From Kazachstania africana CBS 2517 (taxonomy: Eukaryota; Ascomycota; Saccharomycetes; Saccharomycetales; Saccharomycetaceae), in the NCBI RefSeq assembly GCF_000304475.1, contig NC_018942.1:1178001-1242000 (forward strand): a DNA stretch of 64,000 nucleotides, given 5' to 3'. A program made the position numbers and the translations under genes. Positions 28,671 to 37,024 of the stretch are shown in pieces. Below the pieces are notes generated by a model. It searched no databases and was not told the DNA's origin. It saw only the letters and a program-made list of their open reading frames with translations. Within the stretch, counting starts at the first letter, position 1. Each line of letters begins with the position of its first letter.

Positions 28671-29031
28671 GTATATACATAATACATTAGCCCCATCGTG
28701 GCTCACCAATACATAGAAGGATATATGTAAGATTAACGAAAGCAAAAACGCATCATTTTATATCACTAAAATGATAAATTCCGATACACTCTTCCTGGAA
28801 GTGACCCTGGCAGTCCTGAAAAAAAAAAAAAAAAAAAGGACAGCTTATAGTGGAGAATAGAATTGAGAGAATATTGAAGCAATACCGAGTAGTTTTCGAT
28901 CATACAGTGTCTCATAAGGTTTATGATATTCAACTGAAGGTATAAATCCAGTGTGATAACCGTCAGTTTTGTGGAAAATTTAACGATAATTTGATAAAGT
29001 CATTTCTGATCTGAAAAAAAAGGTGAATAAA
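28671..29031. other. Intergenic, WHI2 to IRC23
   Basis: About 360 bp with a 19-base A homopolymer at 28819-28837. Nothing else is recognisable; the IRC23 promoter is presumably here. Confidence 0.5.
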
Positions 29032-29460
29032 ATGGTCATGAGTCAGTTGTTCTCGATATTTGCTCGAATATTGCGACAAATATGTTATATTGGTATTATA
29101 TTGTTATTTATACCATTAGCCATATTGTATGGTATTGACTTTTTTGTGTATATCCTTAGACTGATAACCTTTAGTACTAGATGGTTAAGTTTTAGAGCAG
29201 TGAATCCTGAGAGGAACAGGCAAAAATCTAGCCTACAGAAATATGTCAAGAAAAAAGATAAGATGAGTAAGCAAGTGAACGCTGGTATCGTTTTCGTGCT
29301 GTCGAACGTACGGACTAAATTAAGTGAATATTTCTTGAATTCCCGTCATTTGAATCCAAATCAGGGGGAATCGATAAGTAACAAGAGATGTTCAGAATTT
29401 CCCAATAAAACAGGTACAAAAGAGCACATTTCCATGGGGAAAGTCAATGTCATTGGGTAA
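29032..29460 (+). CDS. IRC23: Small ER/membrane protein, IRC23-like
   Basis: 142 residues from the ATG at 29032. The open frame extends to a GTG at 29023, which I do not accept as the start. A long hydrophobic region at about 8-45 can form one or two membrane helices, followed by a basic, polar C-terminal half. No catalytic motif is visible. The name rests mainly on position between WHI2 and TOM6 (YOR044W) and on the membrane-plus-basic-tail layout of Irc23 and its paralog Bsc2. Function is unknown; S. cerevisiae mutants show more Rad52 foci. Identity is likely but not certain. Confidence 0.62.
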   Translation: MVMSQLFSIFARILRQICYIGIILLFIPLAILYGIDFFVYILRLITFSTRWLSFRAVNPERNRQKSSLQKYVKKKDKMSKQVNAGIVFVLSNVRTKLSEYFLNSRHLNPNQGESISNKRCSEFPNKTGTKEHISMGKVNVIG

Positions 29461-29765
29461 GAATACCTCTTTGATATTTTTTTATGCCCCAAATTTATGA
29501 TAAACACAAATTATATATCCCACTTTTATTTAAACATAATCACACGCATACATTATAACATCATGTACAGTCAGCAGAGAGTGGTTGTGGATCATTCAAG
29601 GCCTTTAAACGTCTATCTGCAGAGACAACTCTCTGTTATCGTCCTGTACGAATATCAAAGCACGACGAGAGGCCAATAGCAGCCAGAGAGAAAAACGTAT
29701 ACTTAAGAGAACAATTAAGTGGATTCTTAATAGAGGAGAGAAGCTCGTAAATAGATAATCAAACC
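29461..29765. other. Intergenic, upstream of TOM6
   Basis: About 300 bp. A short frame at 29497-29679 has no features. This is the TOM6 promoter region. Confidence 0.45.
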
Positions 29766-29960
29766 ATGTTCAGTATTCCAGCTAATAACGCCAATATGGG
29801 TGGTATTCCCACCAGTGCGCCATCTCATAATGCCAAATCGAAGTTTCAAAGATTCAGGGAAACTCCTGCCTATACAATGGTGCTAAACGGAGCTTTTTTC
29901 ATTGCTGGTGTAGCATTTATCCAATCTCCATTGATGGATATGCTAGCCCCACAGTTATGA
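29766..29960 (+). CDS. TOM6: Tom6, small subunit of the mitochondrial TOM complex
   Basis: 64 residues (61 in S. cerevisiae). A variable N-terminus is followed by KFQRFRETPAYTMVLNGAFF and the single tail-anchor helix ending IQSPLMDMLAPQL, which is nearly identical to the S. cerevisiae C-terminus. Tom6 stabilises the Tom40-Tom22 assembly in the outer mitochondrial membrane. Short 5' and 3' spacers and position (YOR045W) agree. The first ATG is used. Confidence 0.97.
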   Translation: MFSIPANNANMGGIPTSAPSHNAKSKFQRFRETPAYTMVLNGAFFIAGVAFIQSPLMDMLAPQL

Positions 29961-30242
29961 GTGCCAAATGGGGTCCATGCGAGAGCCCACGCTAGACTAC
30001 ACGCCATAATTTTTCACCTGTATATATGTCTGTTATATAACTTTAATGCTTTTATAAATATAATTAAGTATTTAATAGAAAACGTATTATCTTAATTAGA
30101 AATTATTTATGATGTTATTGAATTACAAGTACATAGGAGCTATATTGATCAAAAGTTGCGAAAAAAAAGGTAAAATGTATTACGATTAGTATGAAAGAAT
30201 GAAAAAGCAGCCGTTATTGCTGACTGGACCTTTGCTAGCATT

Positions 30243-30410
30243 CTAATCGGATAACACAATATATAGGGCATATAACATACCTGGGAAGAAGACACAGATG
30301 GTTAAAACGATATCAATTATACATTCGGTACCCCAACCACGGGCAGCGAACACAGCAACAGGTGGTAAGAATATGGCTAAAATAATGTTAATGATCTTAG
30401 AAGAATCCAT
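30243..30410 (-). CDS. PMP3: Pmp3 proteolipid of the plasma membrane
   Basis: A 55-codon gene. It begins MDSSKIINIILAIFLPPVAV and contains RGWGTECIIDIV and FFPGMLYALYIVLSD before TAG. Two hydrophobic helices are separated by the conserved Arg-Gly-Trp-Gly-Thr/Cys turn, the hallmark of the PMP3/UPF0057 family. The length matches S. cerevisiae Pmp3 (55 aa). The protein limits membrane hyperpolarisation and salt uptake. S. cerevisiae PMP3 is YDR276C, next to MTH1 (YDR277C). Here it lies between TOM6 and DBP5, so markers of both sister blocks stand side by side. Confidence 0.96.
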   Translation of the reverse strand: MDSSKIINIILAIFLPPVAVFAARGWGTECIIDIVLTICVFFPGMLYALYIVLSD

Positions 30411-30922
30411 TGTTTGATATAATAATACGCTTTAATCGATATTGATAGAATCTTCTCAACAACAGTATTTAAAAAATTTAATCGATGAGATACCTCCCTA
30501 TTTATATATAGCTTGTTTTTCTCGATGATGTTGTTTTTTTCTTCGTCCCTACATCAATTTTTTTCTCCTCTGTGATTTCCTCCCGTCGTGTAACTCGCGC
30601 GCACCGAGGGCCCTCTCGAGGAAATCTTCCTACCAGCAGAATGGCCCGCTGCGAGAACCGGGAATTTCCAGTAGACGCAAGGGATCTACATTTCACCTAC
30701 GTAAAACTAGGACGGCTTCTCCGGCCAGGAGGAAGAGTTCGTGGGTAAACTCAACATAGGCCCTGATGAGATATATGTGTCTTATTATCTACTTGTTATC
30801 CCTGTTTATTATTATTGCCGCAGATAATCCTTGTCCCTCACTTTTAAGCAGCAACCCATGCAGATCACAATGGGTTACTCCCTATACGTTCTTATACTAT
30901 TGGTTTTTTATACTATAAAAGT

Positions 30923-30953
<31 letters not shown>

Positions 30954-30992
30954 TTATTGCTATTTTTTCACAGATGCAGGTAAGTACATATA
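30411..30992. other. Intergenic, PMP3 promoter and DBP5 3' region
   Basis: About 580 bp. The part near 30411-30560 should be the PMP3 promoter. A GC-rich patch at 30575-30680 stands out. A TTTA microsatellite of about eight units (30922-30954) lies in the probable DBP5 3' UTR. Confidence 0.5.
30922..30954. repeat. (TTTA)n microsatellite
   Basis: About eight uninterrupted TTTA units, 39-71 bases beyond the DBP5 stop codon, so the repeat would be transcribed as UAAA units in the DBP5 3' UTR. Confidence 0.9.
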
Positions 30993-32417
30993 TCAATCCT
31001 TCAAGACCTTCTTGACAATCTTTTCAACTTCATCCCAATCATCAGTTGGGACACGGGTCATTTCAATATCACCGAAATACTTTTGAATGGCAGATAATGT
31101 ATTGAATGATTTTTTATCACTGACAAAAGAAATCGCAACACCTGTTCTACCAAATCTACCAGTTCTACCAATTCTATGAATGTAAGTTGCTGGATCCGCT
31201 AGGCCATTTGGTAAAGTTGGAAGATCATAGTTGACCACCATTGAGACTGTTGGAATATCAATACCTCTGGCGAGAACATTGGTTGTGATTAATACTTTAG
31301 ATCTACCTTCTCTGAAGTCATCTATCAACCTATCTCTCTCTTGACTTTGTAAGTCACCATGTAAAATGGAAACTTGGTGACCTTCTTGTTTTAATTTCCC
31401 ATACAGAAGATTAGCGGTATTTTTTGTGGCAACAAAGATAATAGAAGAACCAATCGTTAAAAGACCGTATAGTTCACACAAAACTTCATACTTGTGCTGC
31501 TCATCGTTACAATCCATGTATAACTGTTTGATTGCACTAACATTGACTTCGTTTCTTTGTAATTCTAAAGTATTGGCTTCTGGGACAACTTTCTTGGCAT
31601 ATTGTCTAACTGCATCAGCAAAAGTGGCGCTGAAAAGAACTAGTTGTGTAGTTTTTGGCAAAAATCTCTTAACACGAATACATTGATCACCTAACCCTTG
31701 TTTGTCTAACATATTATCAGCTTCATCAAGAACAAAAACTTTGACACTATTCAATGTCAATAATTTTCGGCGCATTAAATCTAATACTGTCCCCGGTGTA
31801 CCCACGATAATTTGTGCTTTAATATGTTCATTCTTTGGGAATGAGTCTGGAACAATTAATTGCGTTGTAATTTTGGTAAACTTGCCCATTTCTTGAATAA
31901 CTTCAAGTGTTTGTCTTGCTAATTCTCTTGATGGTGCTAAACAAATGGCTTGAGTTCCATCGATTTCAGTATTGACACGAGATAGCATTGCTAAAGAAAA
32001 TGCTGCTGTCTTACCAGTACCAGATTGAGATTGAGCTATCATATTTCTTGGAGGATTGGAAAGAAGTAAAGGTAATGCTCTCTCTTGCACTTTAGATGGT
32101 TTTTGAAATTTCATCGCATAGACACCTTTCAATAGTTCAGGTGCCAATCCTAACTCATCAAACGATTTCGCACTAAATAATGGAGAATTTGGATCTGCCT
32201 GTATATCTACTAATTTCACTTTAACTTCATATTCAGATTTAATCAAATTAGTGTCCGATTCCTTTGGTTTTTCAGTCTTCTTATCTTCCTTTTGTTCACT
32301 TTTTGAATCAGTTTCCTTTGTGTCCTTAACTTCATTGGAATCAATCTTCTTGTTATCTTCTTCAATTTTCAAGGAAGCCATCAAATCGGCAGGATCCTTC
32401 TTAGTAGTATCTGTCAT
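30993..32417 (-). CDS. DBP5: DEAD-box ATPase Dbp5 (mRNA export)
   Basis: 474 residues from the ATG at 32417; S. cerevisiae Dbp5 has 482. The frame is open to an ATG at 32498, but the extra 27 residues are Tyr/Ile-rich and unlike the family, while MTDTTKKDPADLMASLKI matches the known N-terminus. Visible motifs are the Q-motif region KFQKPSKVQERALP, motif I AQSQSGTGKT, VGTPGTVLDLM, DEAD (VLDEADNML), FSATF, and HRIGRTGRFGR. Dbp5 remodels mRNPs at the cytoplasmic face of the nuclear pore with Gle1-IP6 and acts in termination. Order is YOR046C. A C-terminus of KIVKKVLKD is typical. Confidence 0.97.
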   Translation of the reverse strand: MTDTTKKDPADLMASLKIEEDNKKIDSNEVKDTKETDSKSEQKEDKKTEKPKESDTNLIKSEYEVKVKLVDIQADPNSPLFSAKSFDELGLAPELLKGVYAMKFQKPSKVQERALPLLLSNPPRNMIAQSQSGTGKTAAFSLAMLSRVNTEIDGTQAICLAPSRELARQTLEVIQEMGKFTKITTQLIVPDSFPKNEHIKAQIIVGTPGTVLDLMRRKLLTLNSVKVFVLDEADNMLDKQGLGDQCIRVKRFLPKTTQLVLFSATFADAVRQYAKKVVPEANTLELQRNEVNVSAIKQLYMDCNDEQHKYEVLCELYGLLTIGSSIIFVATKNTANLLYGKLKQEGHQVSILHGDLQSQERDRLIDDFREGRSKVLITTNVLARGIDIPTVSMVVNYDLPTLPNGLADPATYIHRIGRTGRFGRTGVAISFVSDKKSFNTLSAIQKYFGDIEMTRVPTDDWDEVEKIVKKVLKD

Positions 32418-32703
32418 TTCTTCTGTCGATAATTCTTCTGCAGTCGTATAGTATTTGATCTGATGATATATATATCGATCAAATAACACTTTTTTCATCT
32501 TTTCTCTTCTATGAAATACCTGGAAAAATTTCGAAATTCCGGGTAAACGATTTTGTCACAGTATAAACTGACCCAAATACACGATGAACAAAGCAGTTTG
32601 AATTATAAGAAAGGTTGATTATTTCATTATGAATCAGGAAATTTTATTTAGTCTATATATGCAGACATGTCATTAAAGTCATTAAATTATTCTTGAGAGT
32701 TTA

Positions 32704-33975
32704 TTACACTCCATCGGGCTTCCAGTCTAATTCCAGTCTTTGATAGACTTGGGTTTGACATTGGGACCATATACTAGCTTTTTCTTCTTTAGTCAATGTT
32801 ATTTTGTGATTAGTAGTATAAACGTTGTCAGAAGGGCCATCATTATAGTTTGATGTATTTATTGCTATTGAGTCTTTATTCTCTTGGAAGTTTTTCAATT
32901 GTAGATTTTTCATTAACGTTTTCTTCAATAGACTGCTATTTTTATTCAACGTCGTCGGTATCATTCTTGGTGGAGGCATATCAGGTTTCTTCAAATTCAG
33001 ACTATGTTGCTCACTTTTCCATTTTTTGAATTCATTACAATGATTCTTAAAATCAAATCTACACTGCGCTTCCACTGCAATATTTAATAGATAATTTTCG
33101 ATGATGTTCCTCCATTCAGGTTTTGATAAAGTCATTATTGGCTCGTGAACACCCACAATTTGTTCATGACGTTTTCGAGCTGCAGCAACCGTGTATTTAG
33201 CACTTGTAAGTTTAAATTCGTAATCAATATTTGCCTCCAAATATAAATCTGAATTTACCAAAGTTTGTATTATAACAGTATCAGCGGAATTTAAGGGCAA
33301 TAATTGGAATCTAAATTTCGGAAGACTTGGTGCGGTTCGATTGATAATTTCTGGTAGCTGATGGCCCCATTCTGGGCGTAAATTCTCTACGATTAAAAGT
33401 GATCGCACATCGTTAAGATCCCAATCTAATAATTCTCTTTTAGTAAAAGATGGTCTGCCGTTATACAGAACTTTAGAAGGATCTGACATGAGAACTTCTG
33501 GTGAATACATATCAAAAAATGTCTTCGGGAGGGCTTCCTCTAAAGAAAGCTGCGTTATGAATTTTGAATGCGTTAAAGGTACGCTATCATTGGTAGTTTG
33601 TGAAAATATTGTGGAAGGCTGTGAAAATATACTAGATGCTGCGTCTGATGAGAAAGAACTCTGACTGTCAACAGTTGTCGATATACTATATGCGTCTGAA
33701 ATGTCATTATTGTTACGGCTATGATTTGGAAGATTTTTTTGGTTTGGTAGAAGTCTCTTTTTAATCTCTAATCTAGCCCTATCAGCATATTCAGGTGGAG
33801 CATTGACAAAATTTGCTTCCTTTCGAAGATGTTCGTGTACATCATTTTCATGATACTCTTGTTTCTCATCAACTCTGTTTGCTGGTCTATGTTCTTCAGA
33901 CGCACTCTTCTTCTTCCCATGTCTCTTTTGTATCCCCAACATAGAAATATTACTTGGTGAAGGAGATACGAACAT
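32704..33975 (-). CDS. MTH1/STD1: Glucose-sensing regulator of the Mth1/Std1 family
   Basis: 423 residues (Mth1 433, Std1 444). It starts MFVSPSPS like both paralogs. Conserved blocks include [76 protein letters not shown] and [24 protein letters not shown] and LMKNLQLKN are closer to Mth1, while [12 protein letters not shown] is closer to Std1. The protein works with Rgt1 to repress HXT genes when glucose is low and is degraded through the Snf3/Rgt2-Yck pathway. It sits between DBP5 and RAT1 (STD1 position) but beside PMP3 (MTH1 neighbour), so I leave the paralog open. Confidence 0.93.
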   Translation of the reverse strand: MFVSPSPSNISMLGIQKRHGKKKSASEEHRPANRVDEKQEYHENDVHEHLRKEANFVNAPPEYADRARLEIKKRLLPNQKNLPNHSRNNNDISDAYSISTTVDSQSSFSSDAASSIFSQPSTIFSQTTNDSVPLTHSKFITQLSLEEALPKTFFDMYSPEVLMSDPSKVLYNGRPSFTKRELLDWDLNDVRSLLIVENLRPEWGHQLPEIINRTAPSLPKFRFQLLPLNSADTVIIQTLVNSDLYLEANIDYEFKLTSAKYTVAAARKRHEQIVGVHEPIMTLSKPEWRNIIENYLLNIAVEAQCRFDFKNHCNEFKKWKSEQHSLNLKKPDMPPPRMIPTTLNKNSSLLKKTLMKNLQLKNFQENKDSIAINTSNYNDGPSDNVYTTNHKITLTKEEKASIWSQCQTQVYQRLELDWKPDGV

Positions 33976-34914
33976 ATTTCTTTACTTTCCTTCACAACTA
34001 GTTGATTTTATAAATTTATTTGAAGTAGAAAAATTTTTCTCCTTATTAAGCTGAATATATCTAATAATGTTAAAACTCTTTCCCAACACACGCCAACTCT
34101 TCAGTCTGGACTATAAACAACGAACCAATTTATTCTTTATATCCTTATCAATGGGTAAAACTATCAGATAGACAATGAGTTTAGTATATATATATAATAC
34201 ACCACTTGTTTCCCTCAAAAAGACACTTGTTGTTCTTAGGTCGAGGGGATTGATTTTTGCGGTGCACACTCAAGCAGTTATATTAAATCTGGTCCTAGTC
34301 TTACGAGATTGCGTTGCAGCGAAAAAAAAATCAATACATAAAAATTTTTCCGTGCAACAAAATGACAACATAATAGAATAAGTGCGCAGGGGATTTATTT
34401 CTGGCGAATATTGTCTGTTGCATGTCTCCAACGGAAAAATATCGAAGAAAATCCGCACAAATTTCGGGATATGCCATGTTGCGGGGAGCACCAAATTGTT
34501 ATATTTTCTGATGCGGCCTTTTCTGAGAGAAAGAAATTGCAGCCATGTATAAAGAAAACAAATTAATTTCTCAGGCCTCTCCGAGATTTGTTGGCGGGAA
34601 ATTATCTGCCTATTATTCCCGTCTCTGGTCTGCCCATTATTAATTTCTTTTTTCAAGTTCCTTTACTCCACATTTATTCCTTCGGAAAAACTTCCGAAAT
34701 GTTCCATTTGGTCAAAAACTAAAGGCAAAAATGGTAAATTTGTTTTTGGTGTCTATAGTATAAACTGGGCTGGTCAGAAGAGGAGAAGTATAGGTACTTT
34801 TGCCTTAGTAGTCACTGACATGTACAAAACAACCCATCATAATCTTTTCTATGAATCTGTTACTCATGCAGAAATGGAAATTTAAAAAATTTGAAAAAAA
34901 AATTAAAAAAGAAG
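33976..34914. promoter_or_regulatory. MTH1/STD1 upstream region with Rgt1- and Mig1-type sites
   Basis: About 940 bp upstream of the minus-strand MTH1/STD1 gene. Three CGGAAAA sequences fit the Rgt1 consensus CGGANNA: 34346-34352 (reverse strand), 34432-34438 and 34683-34689. GCGGGG at 34481-34486 fits the Mig1 core. In S. cerevisiae the STD1 and MTH1 promoters are controlled by Rgt1 and Mig1/Mig2, so the set is plausible. Individual motifs of this length also arise by chance. No gene is seen in the interval. Confidence 0.4.
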
Positions 34915-34986
34915 CTCCGATGCCGGGAGTCGAACCCGGGTCTCCACGGTGAGAACGTAATGTGATAGCCGTTACACTACATCGGA
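34915..34986 (-). tRNA. tE(CTC): tRNA-Glu (anticodon CTC)
   Basis: A 72-nt cloverleaf on the minus strand. The acceptor is TCCGATG with CATCGGA and discriminator G. The A-box region is TAGTGTAACGGCTATCAC, the anticodon loop is TTCTCAC (CTC), and the T-arm has GGGTTCGACTCCC. There is no intron. Runs of A on the plus strand at 34889-34910 give Pol III T-run terminators just 3' of the gene. Confidence 0.97.
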
Positions 34987-35374
34987 TTGGAATCTACGGG
35001 GTTGGGAATGATATTAGATAATGAACAAGGATTGAGAATCCTCTGTACTACCCTGTCCGACGTGCTCGATTTTTCAAAGTCTCATTCCCTCCAGCTAATA
35101 TATACGTAAGGGAAGATCGGAGAATATCTCTTGCATTATAATGTTGTTGACCGATAGAAGTCTTTTCCCCTCTTGGGATGTTGCTAATCGATGACATAGT
35201 GGTAATAAATAAGATCTGTGAGTTAGTTATAGTATACCAAACAAAATAAAGTATGAAATCAGAATTAAACTATATATTAAAAACCAATATTCGTCCTACT
35301 CTTTTTTTTTATATATTTATTTTATCGTTTATTATACAGCGCACAGCCCCAGTTACTGGTCGAGCCATTTGCTG

Positions 35375-36275
35375 TTATGCAGAGTAGTCCACGCGCCACT
35401 GCTGCTGCCGTGTATCTGGCCTACTCAGCTCAGACCACCCCCAGTACGCCCAGTGGTTGCCAATGTACAAGCCATTAGCGTTGACCTGCCCTGTCCACGT
35501 ATCTTGGTAGGCTTCAGTACAGGACGCCGGAATGGTGTTACCGTAACACTCATCATCCCTGAAGGTAGCGAACCAAGAGTATGTATTCCTCGCATGACAG
35601 CCGATCTTGTTCCCAGGTCCTACTGTGAACCTACTCTGATTCACTTGCTGGCATCGGTGGTGCGGCTACACCTCCAATAGCATATACTTGGAGCTGGGGT
35701 TCTGCGTTATACGACAGGAACTTTGAGTTTACCATCTCACATATATCCGAATACGTTATAACCATATCCGCGTGTACGCAGGTCTTGTCGTCGGCGCCGA
35801 AGAAATAATAGTATCCCTCGCTATGCCCACGTCACATTATGGTTCCTGAGTTTTCGTTCATGTATGTTGCGCCGCCAGCTATCTTGTCCCACAATTCCAA
35901 GCTAGGTAAGCGATCAGTTCCTGTTAATACTCGGCCTAGAGTTGACCACTGTGTGTAGTACTCCGCAATGCTGTCAGCTAATACCACCTCATTTCGTACG
36001 TGTGCTAAGTAACGAATGGAGCAATAGTCGGTGACCGCTGTAACAGCAGCTGTGTTGACTTGGGTCGTGTTGAAATAGACAATTAGAGAGCTACTACCAT
36101 CAATGAGGACTTGGGTGCTATTGTCAGCGCCGTTCACTTGCAGGCACTTCAAATAATTAAGCGCAGCTATTTCTGGGCTGGTAGAGTTAACAATAGGCCC
36201 CAGAGCGACCTGATCCAGCCAGCTTGCCGCAGTGATAGGCAAAAGGACTAACGAATGTATTAGGGGGAGACGCAT
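35375..36275 (-). pseudogene. Broken gene for a secreted, killer-toxin-like protein
   Basis: Reading from ATG at 36275, a hydrophobic signal peptide (about 17 residues) is followed by a Thr/Asn-rich region with several Asn-X-Thr/Ser sites. The frame meets TGA at 35832-35834 but stays open beyond it in the same frame for about 75 codons, to a stop near 35640. A different frame then carries a Trp- and Cys-rich C-terminal part to 35375. So there is one premature stop and one frameshift in what was about a 300-residue secreted protein. Composition is unlike the neighbours: 38 of 60 bases at 35401-35460 are G/C. I do not recognise a named family. A chromosomal killer-toxin-type gene is my best inference from size, leader, Cys content and setting. 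Confidence 0.55.
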
Positions 36276-36377
36276 CGTAACTCTAATTTTTTCTATATAA
36301 AAAGTATCTTCAATAAGAGAAGAAAAGATGTTCTCTCGATACTAGATGACGTCGATTTATACCTCATAAATCACAAC

Positions 36378-36635
36378 ATTCTCGTCTATAAATATGTGCC
36401 ACAGTATTATAGACCCAACATCATGCAATATCGCACGACATTGTACAACTGACAAGCAACAAGTGAAAATTTTCATCATGTCGTGGGCGAGAGAGTCCGT
36501 CATATAGCCTCTTCGTATCTATACAAGCAGCGAATCTTCTTGTTATGGTAAACCGTTGTGGTTACATTCTTCGTAGTTATTTACCAATCCATAATATTCC
36601 CGTCTACAAATATGTGCTATAGTATTATAGACCCA
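36378..36635. repeat. Direct repeat pair of about 40 bp
   Basis: 36378-36417 and 36596-36635 both read ATTC(T/C)CGTCTA(T/C)AAATATGTG followed by C(C/T)A(C/T)AGTATTATAGACCCA, differing at about five positions. The pair flanks a 178-bp segment in the right half of repeat module B. Confidence 0.85.
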
Positions 36636-37024
36636 TCAAACTCTCATTCCGAGTTGTCGTAATTGTTCCAGCATAATGTCATTTCTAGCAAATATTCCAT
36701 TACATCCATAGCTTCTTTGGTTTATTTATAAATCCAGGGTTAAAAAGGCTTTCTAATCATGGTCGCTACAATAAGTGGAAAGTACTAATGCGTTATCTGT
36801 GAAGGTTACTAGACAAGATGAAGGAACTCAATGGCATGTATGGTAGAGAGCAAAGCGGCTTCAACGAGTAATAAAACTCGATTTCTCTTTTTTGAGAAGC
36901 TACATCGCACTACCTTTTTGTAAAGAAATATTTATTATTTTCTTCACCAGTTTATAGCCCATAAACGACTACCATGTACAAATGTTAATATATACGCTTA
37001 TATAATTAGTAAGGAATTATGTCA
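36636..37024. other. Intergenic, repeat module B to RAT1 3' end
   Basis: About 390 bp with the RAT1 3' UTR at the right. Nothing recognisable is present apart from the end of the repeat module. Confidence 0.45.

Larger units (their letters stand above)
35147..36635. repeat. Dispersed repeat module, copy B (split by a secreted-protein gene)
   Basis: The left half (35147-35298) and right half (36287-36560, continuing to about 36595) match copy A at 1964-2312 and 2769-2788 in the same order and orientation. The module starts 160 bp upstream of the tRNA-Glu 5' end. Between the halves lies the broken secreted gene. Short imperfect direct repeats of the form CTCT(AA)TTTTTT(C)TATATA occur at both junctions (about 35297-35316 and 36281-36297). 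A separate 40-bp direct repeat sits in the right flank (36378-36417 and 36596-36635). Confidence 0.7.

Noticed and set aside
32418..32498. 27-residue N-terminal extension of DBP5
   Set aside because: The next ATG matches the conserved Dbp5 N-terminus, and the extension is unlike the family. It is more likely 5' leader.
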